Assembly: GCF_041080625.1 (NCBI RefSeq)
Contig: NZ_CP163518.1
Coordinates: forward strand, 9,355,501-9,419,500
DNA from: Streptomyces sp. CG1
GTDB taxonomy: Bacteria; Actinomycetota; Actinomycetes; Streptomycetales; Streptomycetaceae
Direction: 5' to 3'
Length of the DNA stretch: 64,000 nucleotides
Shown: positions 37,930 through 46,490 of the stretch, one piece after another
How the letters are laid out: each line of letters starts with the position of its first letter
Position numbering within the stretch: the stretch's first letter is position 1
Translations under genes and position numbers: made by a program
The notes under the pieces: generated by a model
Told to the model about the DNA's origin: nothing
What the model saw: only the letters and a program-made list of their open reading frames with translations
The model's database searches: none

Positions 37930-38077
37930 GGCGACGGCGGTCCGAGGAAGCCGGTGTGAATCCGGCGCGGTCCCGCCACTGTGACCGGTGAGCGAGTTCC
38001 GGCAGGCCACCGCCCCGTCCGGGGCGGGAAGGCGGGGCGAGCGGCGACCCGGGAGCCAGGAGACTCACGCGGTCGCC
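37930..38077 (+). promoter_or_regulatory. Adenosylcobalamin riboswitch (first copy)
   Basis: The RNA shows the conserved cobalamin aptamer elements in order: GAGGAAGCCGGTGTGAATCC, then GGTCCCGCCACTGT, then the B12-box-like GAGCCAGGAGACTC. Closing stem P1 pairs GGCGAC (37930-37935) with GTCGCC (38072-38077). It lies 50 bp upstream of the ferredoxin-like gene and should lower its expression when adenosylcobalamin is abundant. Confidence 0.93.
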
Positions 38078-38126
38078 TCCTCGACGGACACCGGGGCGGA
38101 TCTCCCCGGGGGGAGAGTGGTGCGGC

Positions 38127-38513
38127 GTGCCCGAGAGGCCGGCGGGAAGGGCAACAGGCGGTGCGGCGCCATGCCGGGTCGTGGTGTGCCGGGACTGCTG
38201 CTGCGGCAGTCCCAAGGTGACCGGGGTCGACCACGCGGCGCAGACCGCGCGGCTGGGGGCGGAGATGCCGGTCCGTGTCTCCGACTGCCTCGATGTGTGC
38301 GATCAGGCCAACGTCATCGTCGTACAGCCCTCGGCCGCGGGCCGGGCCGCCGGTGCGCGGCCGGTCTGGCTCGGGCTCGTCAACGACGCGGACGCGACCG
38401 AGGACATCGTCACCTGGGTGCGCGCCGGCGGTCCGGGCGTGGCCCCGCAGCCGGACATCCTCGACCTGTACACCTTCACACCGCCCCGGCGCCGCGCGCA
38501 CCCCACTGCGTGA
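38127..38513 (+). CDS. (2Fe-2S) ferredoxin-like protein, cobalamin-regulated
   Basis: The 128-residue soluble protein has a Cys cluster typical of thioredoxin-fold [2Fe-2S] ferredoxins: CRVVVCRDCCCGS near residue 16-28 and SDCLDVCDQANV near residue 52-63. In actinobacteria such genes commonly sit with cbtA/cbtB and cobalamin biosynthesis genes. The upstream cobalamin riboswitch supports a role in cobalt or corrinoid metabolism. The GTG at 38127 has a GGGGGGAG ribosome site about ten bases upstream. The last 20 residues are Arg/Pro-rich and unlikely to be structured. Confidence 0.8.
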   Translation: MPERPAGRATGGAAPCRVVVCRDCCCGSPKVTGVDHAAQTARLGAEMPVRVSDCLDVCDQANVIVVQPSAAGRAAGARPVWLGLVNDADATEDIVTWVRAGGPGVAPQPDILDLYTFTPPRRRAHPTA

Positions 38514-38706
38514 AACGAGCATGGCGTCACCGCCGGCACGGTCCGGTCCCGACCGGTGCGCATCCACGACCCCGGCGGACTCAGCCGTCGGCGTCGCCCA
38601 CCCGGCATCCCCGCCGTCACCACTTGACGGTCCGCCCGCCCTTCGCGTTCTCGCGCCGCCCCCGCACGCCCGCGCACACCAACCGCGTCCGCGGGTGCCC
38701 GACCAC
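38514..38706. other. Non-coding gap with no recognised element
   Basis: About 190 bp between the ferredoxin-like gene and the acyl-CoA dehydrogenase tail. No frame shows coherent protein similarity and no strong hairpin is visible. It probably contains the degraded body of the dehydrogenase gene. Confidence 0.3.
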
Positions 38707-38837
38707 GGCGGCTACGGCCACCTGAGTACGGCATCGAGAAGATCGTCCGCGACCTGCGGGTCCATCAGATCCTGGAAGGAACCGACGAGATCATGCGTGT
38801 CATCATGGCCCGCGGGCTGACGGAGGCGTTCGGATGA
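38707..38837 (+). pseudogene. Acyl-CoA dehydrogenase C-terminal remnant
   Basis: From 38724 one frame reads EYGIEKIVRDLRVHQILEGT and then DEIMRVIMARGLTEAFG before a TGA. This is the conserved C-terminus of short-chain acyl-CoA dehydrogenases, including the catalytic-Glu motif. Just upstream, GGYGHL (the usual preceding motif) is in a different frame, so a small deletion lies between them. Nothing of the other 330 residues remains recognisable. Its stop overlaps the ATG of the hydrolase gene, which preserves the original operon junction. Confidence 0.8.
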
Positions 38838-39910
38838 CCGGCACCGAAGAGCCCGTCCTGTTCCACACCATCGGCCGGGCCGCCCACATCACCCTCAACC
38901 GGCCCCGGGCCCTCAACGCCCTCACTCACGCCATGGTCCGCCGTATCGGCGCGGCGCTGACCGCCTGGGAGCACGACCCGGCCGTCGAGACCGTGGTCAT
39001 CACCGGCGCCGGAGAGCGCGGACTGTGCGCGGGCGGCGACATCCGCGCCATCCACGACGACGCCCGGGACGGCGACGGCACCGCCTCGGCCGCGTTCTGG
39101 CGCGACGAGTACCACCTCAACGCCCGTATCGCCCGCTACCCCAAGCCGTACGTCGCGCTCATGGACGGCATCGTGATGGGCGGCGGGGTCGGTGTCTCGG
39201 CGCACGGCAGCGTCCGGATCGTCACCGAACGGTCGCGGGTCGCCATGCCGGAGACCGGCATCGGGTTCGTGCCCGACGTCGGCGGCACCCGTCTGCTCGC
39301 CCTCGCCCCGGGCGAACTGGGCACCCACCTCGCGCTGACGGGCGCGCAGATCGGCGCCGGCGACGCCCTGCTGTGCGGCCTGGCCGACCACTACGTACCG
39401 TCCGCCGCGCTCCGCTCCTTCGCCGAGGACCTCGCCGGGATGCCCGTACCCGACGTCCTTGCCCGGCACGTACAGCCGTCGCCACAAGGGGAGTTGGCAG
39501 CAAATCGTGAGTGGATCGACAGTTGCTACGCCGCCGACACGGCCGAGGAGATCGTCCAACGGCTGTTCGCCCACGGCGGCTCGGAGGCGAAGGAGGCCGC
39601 CGAGACCCTGCTCGCCAAGTCGCCCACCGCCCTCAAGGTCACCCTGGCCGCCGTGCGCCGCGCCCGGCGCCTCGGCCCACTGGAACGGGTCCTCGACCAG
39701 GAGTACCGAGTCTCCTGCGCCGCCTTGAGCACAACAGACCTGGTGGAGGGCATCCGCGCCCAGCTCATCGACAAGGACCGTGATCCACACTGGTCGCCCG
39801 CGACCCTCAGCGAGGTCTCCGACGCCGACGTGGCCCGCTTCTTCGCCCCGCTCGGCGACCGCGAACTGGGGCTCGCCGGGACCGACAGCGCCCAGGAGGT
39901 CCCCTGGTGA
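38834..39910 (+). CDS. 3-hydroxyisobutyryl-CoA hydrolase-like (enoyl-CoA hydratase/isomerase family)
   Basis: The 358-residue protein is longer than simple hydratases and matches the HIBYL-CoA hydrolase family of valine catabolism. It has oxyanion motifs GLCAGGDIRAIHDDARDG (near residue 60) and IVMGGGVGVSAHGS (near 115), then MPETGIGFVPDVGGTRLLA with the conserved Glu and Asp. It appears intact, but both flanking pathway genes are truncated. The start overlaps the dehydrogenase remnant stop, and the end overlaps the dehydrogenase-head start (GTGA). Expression may now depend on readthrough from the cobalamin riboswitch transcript. Confidence 0.9.
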   Translation: MTGTEEPVLFHTIGRAAHITLNRPRALNALTHAMVRRIGAALTAWEHDPAVETVVITGAGERGLCAGGDIRAIHDDARDGDGTASAAFWRDEYHLNARIARYPKPYVALMDGIVMGGGVGVSAHGSVRIVTERSRVAMPETGIGFVPDVGGTRLLALAPGELGTHLALTGAQIGAGDALLCGLADHYVPSAALRSFAEDLAGMPVPDVLARHVQPSPQGELAANREWIDSCYAADTAEEIVQRLFAHGGSEAKEAAETLLAKSPTALKVTLAAVRRARRLGPLERVLDQEYRVSCAALSTTDLVEGIRAQLIDKDRDPHWSPATLSEVSDADVARFFAPLGDRELGLAGTDSAQEVPW

Positions 39911-39996
39911 GCGGAACCGTCGCGTTCATCGGACTCGGGAACATGGGCGCCCCCATGGCCGCCGACCTGCTCGGGTCCGGCCACCGGATGCGCGGT
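39907..39996 (+). pseudogene. 3-hydroxyisobutyrate dehydrogenase N-terminal remnant
   Basis: A GTG overlapping the previous stop opens a frame reading SGTVAFIGLGNMGAPMAADL and then LGSGHR. That is the NAD-binding start of beta-hydroxyacid dehydrogenases such as MmsB. Homology ends after about 30 residues, and the frame continues into Arg-rich nonsense. The rest of the gene is missing. Confidence 0.78.
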
Positions 39997-40039
39997 CACG
40001 CCCTCGTCCGGCGCTCCTCGACAGCGCTGCGCAGACGCG

Positions 40040-40323
40040 GGGACCAGCCGTCGCCAAGGCAAAGGCAAAGGCAAAGGCCAAGGCCAAGGAACTGTGCCTG
40101 ACCGGACGCACCGGACGCGGCCGAGACCGTCGCCGGTATGCCGCTGCAGGTGGTGGCGGCGGTGATGGCGAAGGACTCGGTCGGGCGGGCCTTCGGGACC
40201 ACCCTCGCGGAAGGCGTCCGCTTCGAACGGCTCCTGTTCCACGCGATGTTCGAGACCGCCGACCAGAAGGGGGGCATGGCCGTCTTCGTCGACAGACGAC
40301 CATCGGGATTCCGCCACCGCTGA
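40040..40323 (+). pseudogene. Enoyl-CoA hydratase C-terminal remnant with expanded AK repeat
   Basis: One frame reads VAKAKAKAKAKAKELCLTGRT (40051-40113), recalling the KAMDLCLTGR region of enoyl-CoA hydratases but with an expanded Ala-Lys repeat. After a deletion and frame change, 40138-40323 reads AKDSVGRAFGTTLAEGVRFE, then RLLFHAMFETADQKGG, and ends at FRHR. This is the standard hydratase C-terminus. The catalytic half is absent. Confidence 0.75.
40053..40090 (+). repeat. Hexanucleotide tandem repeat (GGCAAA/GGCCAA)
   Basis: Six consecutive hexamers of the type CAAGGC/AAAGGC form a short tandem array inside the enoyl-CoA hydratase remnant, coding for alternating Ala-Lys. It looks like a slippage expansion of an original two-codon motif and marks loss of selection on this sequence. 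Confidence 0.7.
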
Positions 40324-40429
40324 CCCACCGGCCCCCTGCCGCCCCGCCCGGCGCGAGAGGAAGATCACGTCGGGCGGAGGCGGTCTTGGTCATGCACGCG
40401 CCACGCGGTACCGTCGGTCCGACATCGAT

Positions 40430-40521
40430 GACGGCGACACGGAAGCCGGTGGGAATCCGGCACGGTCGCGCCACTGTATGAGGGACCCCCAGGGGGCTCG
40501 CGAGTCAGACCCGTGGCCGTC
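40430..40521 (+). promoter_or_regulatory. Adenosylcobalamin riboswitch (second copy)
   Basis: The aptamer core reads GGAAGCCGGTGGGAATCCGG, then CGGTCGCGCCACTGTATG, then the B12-box-like GAGTCAGACCCG. Stem P1 pairs GACGGC (40430-40435) with GCCGTC (40516-40521). It precedes cbtB by 50 bp. It is more compact than the first copy, lacking the long peripheral hairpin. Confidence 0.93.
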
Positions 40522-40571
40522 GTCCTGTGTACCACCGAGATGGGACGCGAACTCCCAGAGGAGGTCCTGCC

Positions 40572-40793
40572 ATGGCGCAGACCGTCGCCCAGCCGACAGC
40601 CACCACCCCCGTCGTTCCCGCCAAGCTGCCGCTGAAGGCGATTGCTCCCTGGGCGGTCTTCTTCGGCATCCTCATGATGATCCTGCTCTACTTCGTCGGC
40701 GCCGAGCAGGGCGCCACCTCCGTGTTCAACGGCACGGACGTCCACGAGTGGGTGCACGACGCCCGCCACCTGCTCGGTTTCCCCTGCCACTGA
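40572..40793 (+). CDS. cbtB: CbtB cobalt transporter subunit
   Basis: The 73-residue protein has one membrane helix (about residues 26-44, PWAVFFGILMMILLYFVGAE). It ends with HEWVHDARHLLGFPCH, the His-rich C-terminus that characterises CbtB and is thought to bind cobalt. A cobalamin riboswitch lies immediately upstream, as is known for cbtAB operons. The ATG follows a GAGGAGG ribosome site. It is 21 bp from cbtA. Confidence 0.94.
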   Translation: MAQTVAQPTATTPVVPAKLPLKAIAPWAVFFGILMMILLYFVGAEQGATSVFNGTDVHEWVHDARHLLGFPCH

Positions 40794-40814
40794 CGCGAGG
40801 GACTCCGCACGCCC

Positions 40815-41567
40815 ATGAACTCCGCAACCGTACGGAACCTTCTCGTGCGGGGCATGCTCACCGGCCTCGCGGCCGGTGTGCTCGCCCTGATCGTGGCGTA
40901 CCTCCTCGGTGAGCCGAACGTCGACAAGGCGATCAGTTACGAGGACGCCCACTCCCACGGGCACGAGATGGAGGTCGTCTCCCGCTCCCTGCAGTCCACC
41001 GCCGGCCTCGCCACCGGCGTCCTCGTCTACGGCGTCGCCTTCGGCGGCATCGCCGCACTCGCCTTCTGCTTCGCCCTCGGCCGCGTGGGCCGCTTCAGCC
41101 CGCGCGCCACGGCACTGCTGCTGTCGGGCTGCGCCCTGCTGGCCGTGTACGTCGTGCCGTTCCTGAAGTACCCGGCCAATCCGCCGTCGGTCGGCAACCC
41201 CGACACCATCGGCAAGCGGACCACCCTGTACTTCCTGATGATGGTGCTCAGCGTCCTCCTGGCGATCGCCGCCACCATCCTGGGCAAGCGGCTCGCGCCG
41301 GGCTTGGGCACCTGGTGGGCGTCGGTGGTCGCGGTGGCCGCGTTCGCCGTCGTGATCGGCCTGGCCTACCAGTTCCTGCCCGTCGTCAACGAGGTGCCCA
41401 AGGACTTCCCGGCGACCCTGCTGTGGCGGTTCCGGCTCTCGGCACTGGCCATCCAGACCGTCCTGTGGGGCGGATTCGGGCTCCTCTTCGGCGAGTTGGC
41501 CGAGCGGGTGCTGAACCCCAAGCCGGCCACGGCCCCGAACAGCCGGGCGGTTCCGGCCGCGCACTGA
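40815..41567 (+). CDS. cbtA: CbtA cobalt transporter subunit
   Basis: The 250-residue membrane protein has about five or six helices. The family-specific loop ISYEDAHSHGHEMEVVSRSLQ (about residues 40-60) contains His residues that could bind the metal. GVAFGGIAALAFCFALGR and FLKYPANPPSVG also match CbtA. With CbtB it forms the predicted cobalt uptake system controlled by adenosylcobalamin. A near-perfect hairpin at 41584-41616 ends the transcript. Confidence 0.94.
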   Translation: MNSATVRNLLVRGMLTGLAAGVLALIVAYLLGEPNVDKAISYEDAHSHGHEMEVVSRSLQSTAGLATGVLVYGVAFGGIAALAFCFALGRVGRFSPRATALLLSGCALLAVYVVPFLKYPANPPSVGNPDTIGKRTTLYFLMMVLSVLLAIAATILGKRLAPGLGTWWASVVAVAAFAVVIGLAYQFLPVVNEVPKDFPATLLWRFRLSALAIQTVLWGGFGLLFGELAERVLNPKPATAPNSRAVPAAH

Positions 41568-41583
41568 TTCCTTTCCGGACAGC

Positions 41584-41616
41584 AGAGGGCCCTTCGGAAC
41601 CTTCCGAGGGCCCTCT
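41584..41616 (+). terminator. Terminator of the cbtBA operon
   Basis: AGAGGGCCCTTCGGAA pairs with TTCCGAGGGCCCTCT, an inverted repeat of about 15 bp with one bulged base and a short loop. It starts 17 bp after the cbtA stop codon. Confidence 0.85.
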
Positions 41617-41785
41617 GGCGTTCTCCGGACACCACTGCGCACGGCATCACACGCAGGGCACCGGCGACATGCCCTCAGGACGAAGCCGTGGGGACGCCAC
41701 CGAGCCGGCCTGCATGCGCTGCGCGGTGACGGCACTGCCGCGCCGTCAGCGCGATCCAGCAGCCTGAACCGCCGACCGCCGACCC
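41617..41785. other. Gap after cbtA with no recognised element
   Basis: About 170 bp between the cbtBA terminator and the end of the leftward ABC exporter gene. No gene or structured element is evident. Confidence 0.3.
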
Positions 41786-43600
41786 TCAGGCCGCCTCGTG
41801 ACCGGGCCTCATCGTGGTTGTCGAGGACTGGCCCGGGGTCGTGATGACTGCCGTGCCGTCGGACAGGTACAGGACGAGGTCGGCCTGGGCCGTCAGGCGC
41901 AGGTCGTGGGTGATGAGGAAGGTCGTGCGACCGGCGGTGAGGTGGCGCAGCGGCGCCATGATGCGGGCCGTGGAGTCGTCGTCGAGCCCGGCCGTGGGCT
42001 CGTCGAGGATCAGCACGGGTGCGGTGCGGAGCATGGCCCGCGCCAGGGCGATCCTGCGGCGCTGGCCGCCGGAGAGGTTGTTGCCCCGTTTGCCGACCGG
42101 GCTGTCGTAGCCGTCGGGGAGCGTGCCGACGAATCCGTGGGCGTCGGCCGCGACGGCGGCGGCGAGGACCTCCGCCTCAGTGGCGTCGGGACGGCCGTAG
42201 GTGATGTTGTCGCGGACCGTGCCGTCGAAGAGCATGCTGTCCTGCGGGAGCAGGGTGATGTGCCGGCGCACCTCGTCCACGGGGAGTTCGGCGATGTCCC
42301 GGCCGTCGAGCAGGATGCGGCCCCGGGACGGTTCGTGGAACCGCAGCAGCAGCTTGCCGAGGGTGGATTTGCCGGTGCCGCTGGGTCCGGTGACCGCGAC
42401 GAGGAGGCCGGGGGCGATGTCCAGACGCACCCGGTTCAGCACAGGATCGCCGCTGCCGGGGTAGGAGAAGCCGACGTCCTCGAAGGTGACGGCGCCACGC
42501 ACCGGCTCGGCCAGCGGCGGGACGTCCGGCCGCGGAGCCGTCTCCTGGACCGTGCCGGTGCGCAGCACCTCGATGAGGCGTTCGCAGGCGGCGGTCGCGG
42601 AGGAGGCACTGACGACGAGTTCGCCGAGTTCCTGGAGCTTGGGGTGGAGATAGCCGAGGAAGGCGGCGAAGGAGAGCAGGCCACCGACGCTGAGGCGGTG
42701 TTCGGAGATCTGCCAGGCCCCGGCGCCGATCACGGCCAGCACGCTGAGGGTCTCGACCAGTTCACCCATCGGTCCGTACACCGAGGACAACCGGATCTGC
42801 CGCAGTCCGGCGCGCATCCAACTGCGTCCTTCGCGATGCACCTTGCTGCTCTCGGCCTGCTGCCGGCCGTAGGCCTGCACCAGGGGCATGTTGGCCAGGC
42901 TCTCCTCCAGCAGGCCGGCCAGTCGGCCGTTGCTGTCGCGTTCGGCGCGGGTGGCGGAGCGCATGAGGGTGCCGAACCACCGGGCGCCGAACCAGATCAA
43001 CGGGGCGGCGGCCAGTGTGATCAGGGCCAGTTGCCAACTGGTCCAGAGGGCCGCCACGGCGAACACCACCGCCCCGACCGCGGAGGTGATCAGTTCGACG
43101 GGCGCGGAGGCCACCAGCGACTCGACGGTCTCGATGTCGCCGGTCAGCCGGGCGACCAGGTCGCCGGTGCCGAAGCGGTCCAGGGCGTCCGGGGGCACCT
43201 GCTGCAGATGCTGGAAGACACGGTCGCGCAGGCCGAGCAGAAAGTGTTCGCTGGTCCAGCCGGCGAGACAGCCGCCCGCCGCGGAGGCGACCGCACCGGC
43301 CGCGGCAAGCCCCAGCCAGAGGGTGGCCGGTCCCCAGAAGGCGCTGAGGCGGCCGGGGGCGAGCACATCGTCGGTGAGGACGCCGACGATCCCGATCGCG
43401 CCCGCATCGCACCCGGCGGAGATCACCAGCAGCGCGGCGGACACCAGCACGACCGCGCGGTTGACGCTGACCAGCGGCCAGAACGTACGGAACGCGGCCA
43501 GCGGCGAGATACGCGCGTGGCGCATCCTGGACGAGGCGCCGGCCGCGGCTTCCGCCCCGGATCCGGCCACGGACATGGTGAGGGGTGCTGCGGTGTGCAT
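41786..43600 (-). CDS. ABC exporter (membrane-ATPase half-transporter)
   Basis: The 604-residue protein has six membrane helices between about residues 45 and 320. The ATPase has Walker A GPSGTGKS near residue 397, signature LSGGQRRR near 497, Walker B VLILDEPTAGLDD near 518 and H-loop ITHD near 547. There is no N-terminal C39 peptidase domain. It differs clearly from the SoxR-type exporter at 14.1 kb. The ATG at 43600 has an AGGAAG ribosome site. A 39-residue Lys/His-rich peptide gene lies 118 bp upstream on the same strand behind a strong hairpin, suggesting a cargo or partner. Confidence 0.92.
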   Translation of the reverse strand: MHTAAPLTMSVAGSGAEAAAGASSRMRHARISPLAAFRTFWPLVSVNRAVVLVSAALLVISAGCDAGAIGIVGVLTDDVLAPGRLSAFWGPATLWLGLAAAGAVASAAGGCLAGWTSEHFLLGLRDRVFQHLQQVPPDALDRFGTGDLVARLTGDIETVESLVASAPVELITSAVGAVVFAVAALWTSWQLALITLAAAPLIWFGARWFGTLMRSATRAERDSNGRLAGLLEESLANMPLVQAYGRQQAESSKVHREGRSWMRAGLRQIRLSSVYGPMGELVETLSVLAVIGAGAWQISEHRLSVGGLLSFAAFLGYLHPKLQELGELVVSASSATAACERLIEVLRTGTVQETAPRPDVPPLAEPVRGAVTFEDVGFSYPGSGDPVLNRVRLDIAPGLLVAVTGPSGTGKSTLGKLLLRFHEPSRGRILLDGRDIAELPVDEVRRHITLLPQDSMLFDGTVRDNITYGRPDATEAEVLAAAVAADAHGFVGTLPDGYDSPVGKRGNNLSGGQRRRIALARAMLRTAPVLILDEPTAGLDDDSTARIMAPLRHLTAGRTTFLITHDLRLTAQADLVLYLSDGTAVITTPGQSSTTTMRPGHEAA

Positions 43601-43639
43601 GGCCGGCGCTTCCTGGGCACTGCCCGATCCGACGGCGTG

Positions 43640-43680
43640 CCGGGGTCCGTCGCGCGCCAGTGCTGCGCGACGGACCCCGG
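43640..43680 (-). terminator. Strong hairpin between peptide gene and ABC exporter gene
   Basis: A perfect 16-bp stem (43640-43655 with 43665-43680) encloses a 9-base loop. It lies 38 bp downstream of the small peptide stop and 40 bp upstream of the exporter start. It would end most peptide transcripts and allow partial readthrough into the exporter, as seen in peptide-exporter operons. Confidence 0.8.
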
Positions 43681-43718
43681 CACGGTCTGCCTGTGTGGTC
43701 GTGTTCCGCGACGCCGAA

Positions 43719-43838
43719 CTACTTGGCGGCAGCCTTCTTGTGCTTGCGGTGGTGCTTCTTGTGGTGCTTGGCCTTGGCGGCGCCGCCGCATTCCTTCTTC
43801 TTGGCCTTCTTGGCCAGCGTGATCTTGGCGAAGGACAT
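43719..43838 (-). CDS. 39-residue Lys/His-rich peptide with internal Cys-Gly-Gly
   Basis: An ATG at 43838 with a strong AGGAAGGAG ribosome site opens a 39-codon frame. The first 18 residues (MSFAKITLAKKAKKKECG) are a short amphipathic/basic region. After the CGG near residue 17-19, a core of Ala, Lys and His follows, including KHHKKHHRKHKK. The net charge is very high, with one Cys and seven or so His. It could be a double-glycine-type exported peptide, a His-rich metal-binding peptide (cobalt genes lie 2 kb away) or a small nucleic-acid-binding protein. No family is recognised. Confidence 0.6.
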   Translation of the reverse strand: MSFAKITLAKKAKKKECGGAAKAKHHKKHHRKHKKAAAK

Positions 43839-43931
43839 GACCCTACTCCTTCCTGAGGGGACGTCAGCCGAGGCTGATCGCCGTTGATTTCGTCTTGTGT
43901 TGCACCCGTGAGTACGGGGGCGGCCGATGCC

Positions 43932-44132
43932 TCATTCAAGAAGGGAGGTGAACGTTGACCTATATTCCCTTACCCAATCCACGTACGGGATCGCGAGGGC
44001 CTTGCTCTCGGTCCGTTCCCCTGTGTCGTCCAAGTCCTTTGTGTTGTCCAAGGCGCGGATCATCGCGCGACCGGTGATCGTGTGCGCCTCCTCGCCCGTT
44101 CGCAGCAGCGCCCAGTACTGCGACCGTGCCAT
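43932..44132 (-). CDS. Hypothetical 66-residue protein
   Basis: A small frame in a lower-GC patch encodes MARSQYWALLRTGEEAHTIT at the start and ends in YVDWVREYRSTFTSLLE. Amino-acid composition is balanced (Thr, Asp, Tyr, Trp present), unlike shadow frames in this genome. There is no good ribosome site and no recognised family. It lies upstream of the Lys/His-rich peptide gene on the same strand with 93 bp between them. Confidence 0.4.
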   Translation of the reverse strand: MARSQYWALLRTGEEAHTITGRAMIRALDNTKDLDDTGERTESKALAIPYVDWVREYRSTFTSLLE

Positions 44133-45081
<949 letters not shown>

Positions 45082-45105
45082 GGCGTTTCTTACAGATCAC
45101 CGGAT

Positions 45106-45135
45106 GGGCGGTGGCGGTGGATTCCGCCATCGCCC
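45106..45135 (+). terminator. Terminator after transglycosylase gene
   Basis: GGGCGGTGGCGG pairs with CCGCCATCGCCC (one G-U pair) across a six-base loop, 25 bp after the stop at 45081. It may also serve the convergent phosphatase-like gene. Confidence 0.75.
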
Positions 45136-45262
45136 GTGCCCATGCGCCCACCAGCACGCTGCCGGGGCTCGGCAAAAAGGCGGCCCCGACAGCGAGTGCA
45201 CCCGCCTTCGACCGCGATGCCCAGGCTGCGAGGCGGCCCGAGATCCGACTCCCAGTCCTCTC

Positions 45263-45862
45263 CTAGTCCTCCTCCGGCGCATAGTCTTCCTCCGGCGCAC
45301 CCAGCGGGCGCCCCAGTCGCAGGTTCCACCGCCCTGCCCGGCCACTGAGTTCGGTCACGGTCAGCGGTGGCACATCGAGGCGCCAGAAGACCGAGGCGGG
45401 CAGGCCCAGGGCGTCGACGACGGCCGCCCTTATCACCTCCGGCTCGACCACGGCGACGGTACGGCCGTCCGTGTCCTGGGCGGTGTCCAGCCAGCGACCG
45501 ATCCGCTCGCACACGTCCCGCACCGACTCCCCGCCGTGCTCCGCCCAGCCGGGATCGGTGAGCCAGTGGCCCACCGCCTCCGGCTCCGCGGCTCCCACCT
45601 CCTGCAGGGCGCGGCCCCGCCAGCGGCCCACGTCGAGACCCGCCAACTCCGGTACCGGTACGGCGTCGAGGCCCAGTGCCGCGGCCGTCTCCCGGCAGCG
45701 CACACCGGGAGAAGCGACCACCCGGGCAGACGAGGGCAGCGACCGGGTCGCCGTACGAGCACGGGCCGCGCCGAGGTCCTCGATGGAGTCGTCGTCGTAG
45801 AAGCGGGCCTGTCGCAGTGACGGGCTCATGGCGGGCGAGACGAGGGTCACGCGGCTGGTCAC
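45263..45862 (-). CDS. Histidine-phosphatase (phosphoglycerate mutase) fold protein lacking the RHG motif
   Basis: The 199-residue protein has the later elements of the family, including VASPGVRCRETAAALG near residue 60, LDVGRWRGRALQEV near 88, and VRDVCERIGRWLD. The N-terminal catalytic Arg-His-Gly is absent; the first strand reads VTLVSPAMSPSLRQARF instead. Phosphatase chemistry by the usual phospho-His route is therefore unlikely. Related proteins occur near cobalt transport genes in actinobacteria, and cbtBA are 4 kb away. The GTG at 45862 has an AGGAG ribosome site. Confidence 0.78.
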   Translation of the reverse strand: MTSRVTLVSPAMSPSLRQARFYDDDSIEDLGAARARTATRSLPSSARVVASPGVRCRETAAALGLDAVPVPELAGLDVGRWRGRALQEVGAAEPEAVGHWLTDPGWAEHGGESVRDVCERIGRWLDTAQDTDGRTVAVVEPEVIRAAVVDALGLPASVFWRLDVPPLTVTELSGRAGRWNLRLGRPLGAPEEDYAPEED

Positions 45863-45894
45863 GCGGGTGCTCCTGTTTGTCCGTGTCAGCGGTG

Positions 45895-46385
45895 TCATGG
45901 CGTGCGGGAGTCGACCGGATGCGGCACATACGTACGCCGGTCCGGGTCGATGGCCAGTCGTCCGCCGGCTGGGGGCCGGGCCCGCTGGACGCAGTAGCGG
46001 CGCTCGCAGATCCGGCAGTTCAGACCGATGGGGGTCGCGGGCCCGAGGGTCGTCCAGGGCGATTCTCTCGGCGTGCACGAGCCGGTGCGCGTGCCGTAGC
46101 TCGCCCCTGAGCGCGACGGCGAACTCGGCGCGCGGTGCGTGGTGCCCGAAACCGATGCGGGTTCCCGGCCTCGGGGAAGAACTCCGTGTCTGTACCGAAG
46201 ACTTGGGCGATCCGCAGCAGCACGGGTGTCGTCACCCGGCACCGGCTCTGTTCGAGCTGGTTGGCGTAGCTGGTGGAGATGCCGAGGGCGCGGGTGATGC
46301 CGGCCTGGTTCATGCCGTGCTCGCGACGCAGCCGGCGCAGCTTGGCGTGGGCGTAGGCCTTTCGGTCGGCCGGTCGCCGGGCCAT
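45895..46385 (-). pseudogene. Truncated XRE-IrrE transcriptional regulator (RamB/ScfR family)
   Basis: From an ATG at 46385 the frame gives an intact helix-turn-helix, KLRRLRREHGMNQAGITRAL and GISTSYANQLEQ, ending near 46170 at FGTDTEFF. The roughly 300-residue IrrE-like middle is missing. A second frame then gives FAVALRGELRHAHRLVHAER (about 46140-46050), and a third gives ATPIGLNCRICERRYCVQRA and YVPHPVD before the stop. These match the C-terminus of the homologue at 47.0-48.4 kb. One deletion and one frameshift have inactivated it. Confidence 0.82.
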
Positions 46386-46443
46386 ACGCACCTCATCGCC
46401 TCGCCTGCCTCGATCGCCTCGGTTGCGAACATAGCATCCGCAG

Positions 46444-46461
46444 AATTTGCAGTTTTCGCAG
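46444..46461. promoter_or_regulatory. Tandem operator-like repeats near the truncated regulator
   Basis: AATTTGCAG followed directly by TTTTCGCAG makes a 9-bp direct repeat about 60 bp upstream of the truncated regulator start, with a further TTCGCAA half-site on the opposite strand near 46425. The TTTGCNAA theme resembles RamB boxes described in Corynebacterium and recurs before the second regulator. Confidence 0.5.
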
Positions 46462-46490
46462 ATCCGCAGCTGGGCGATGGAGGGATTCCG

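Noticed and set aside
38834..39910. Treating the 3-hydroxyisobutyryl-CoA hydrolase as part of the halogenase cluster
   Set aside because: It is separated by the cobalamin riboswitch and ferredoxin-like gene and is flanked by relics of a valine-type catabolic operon.
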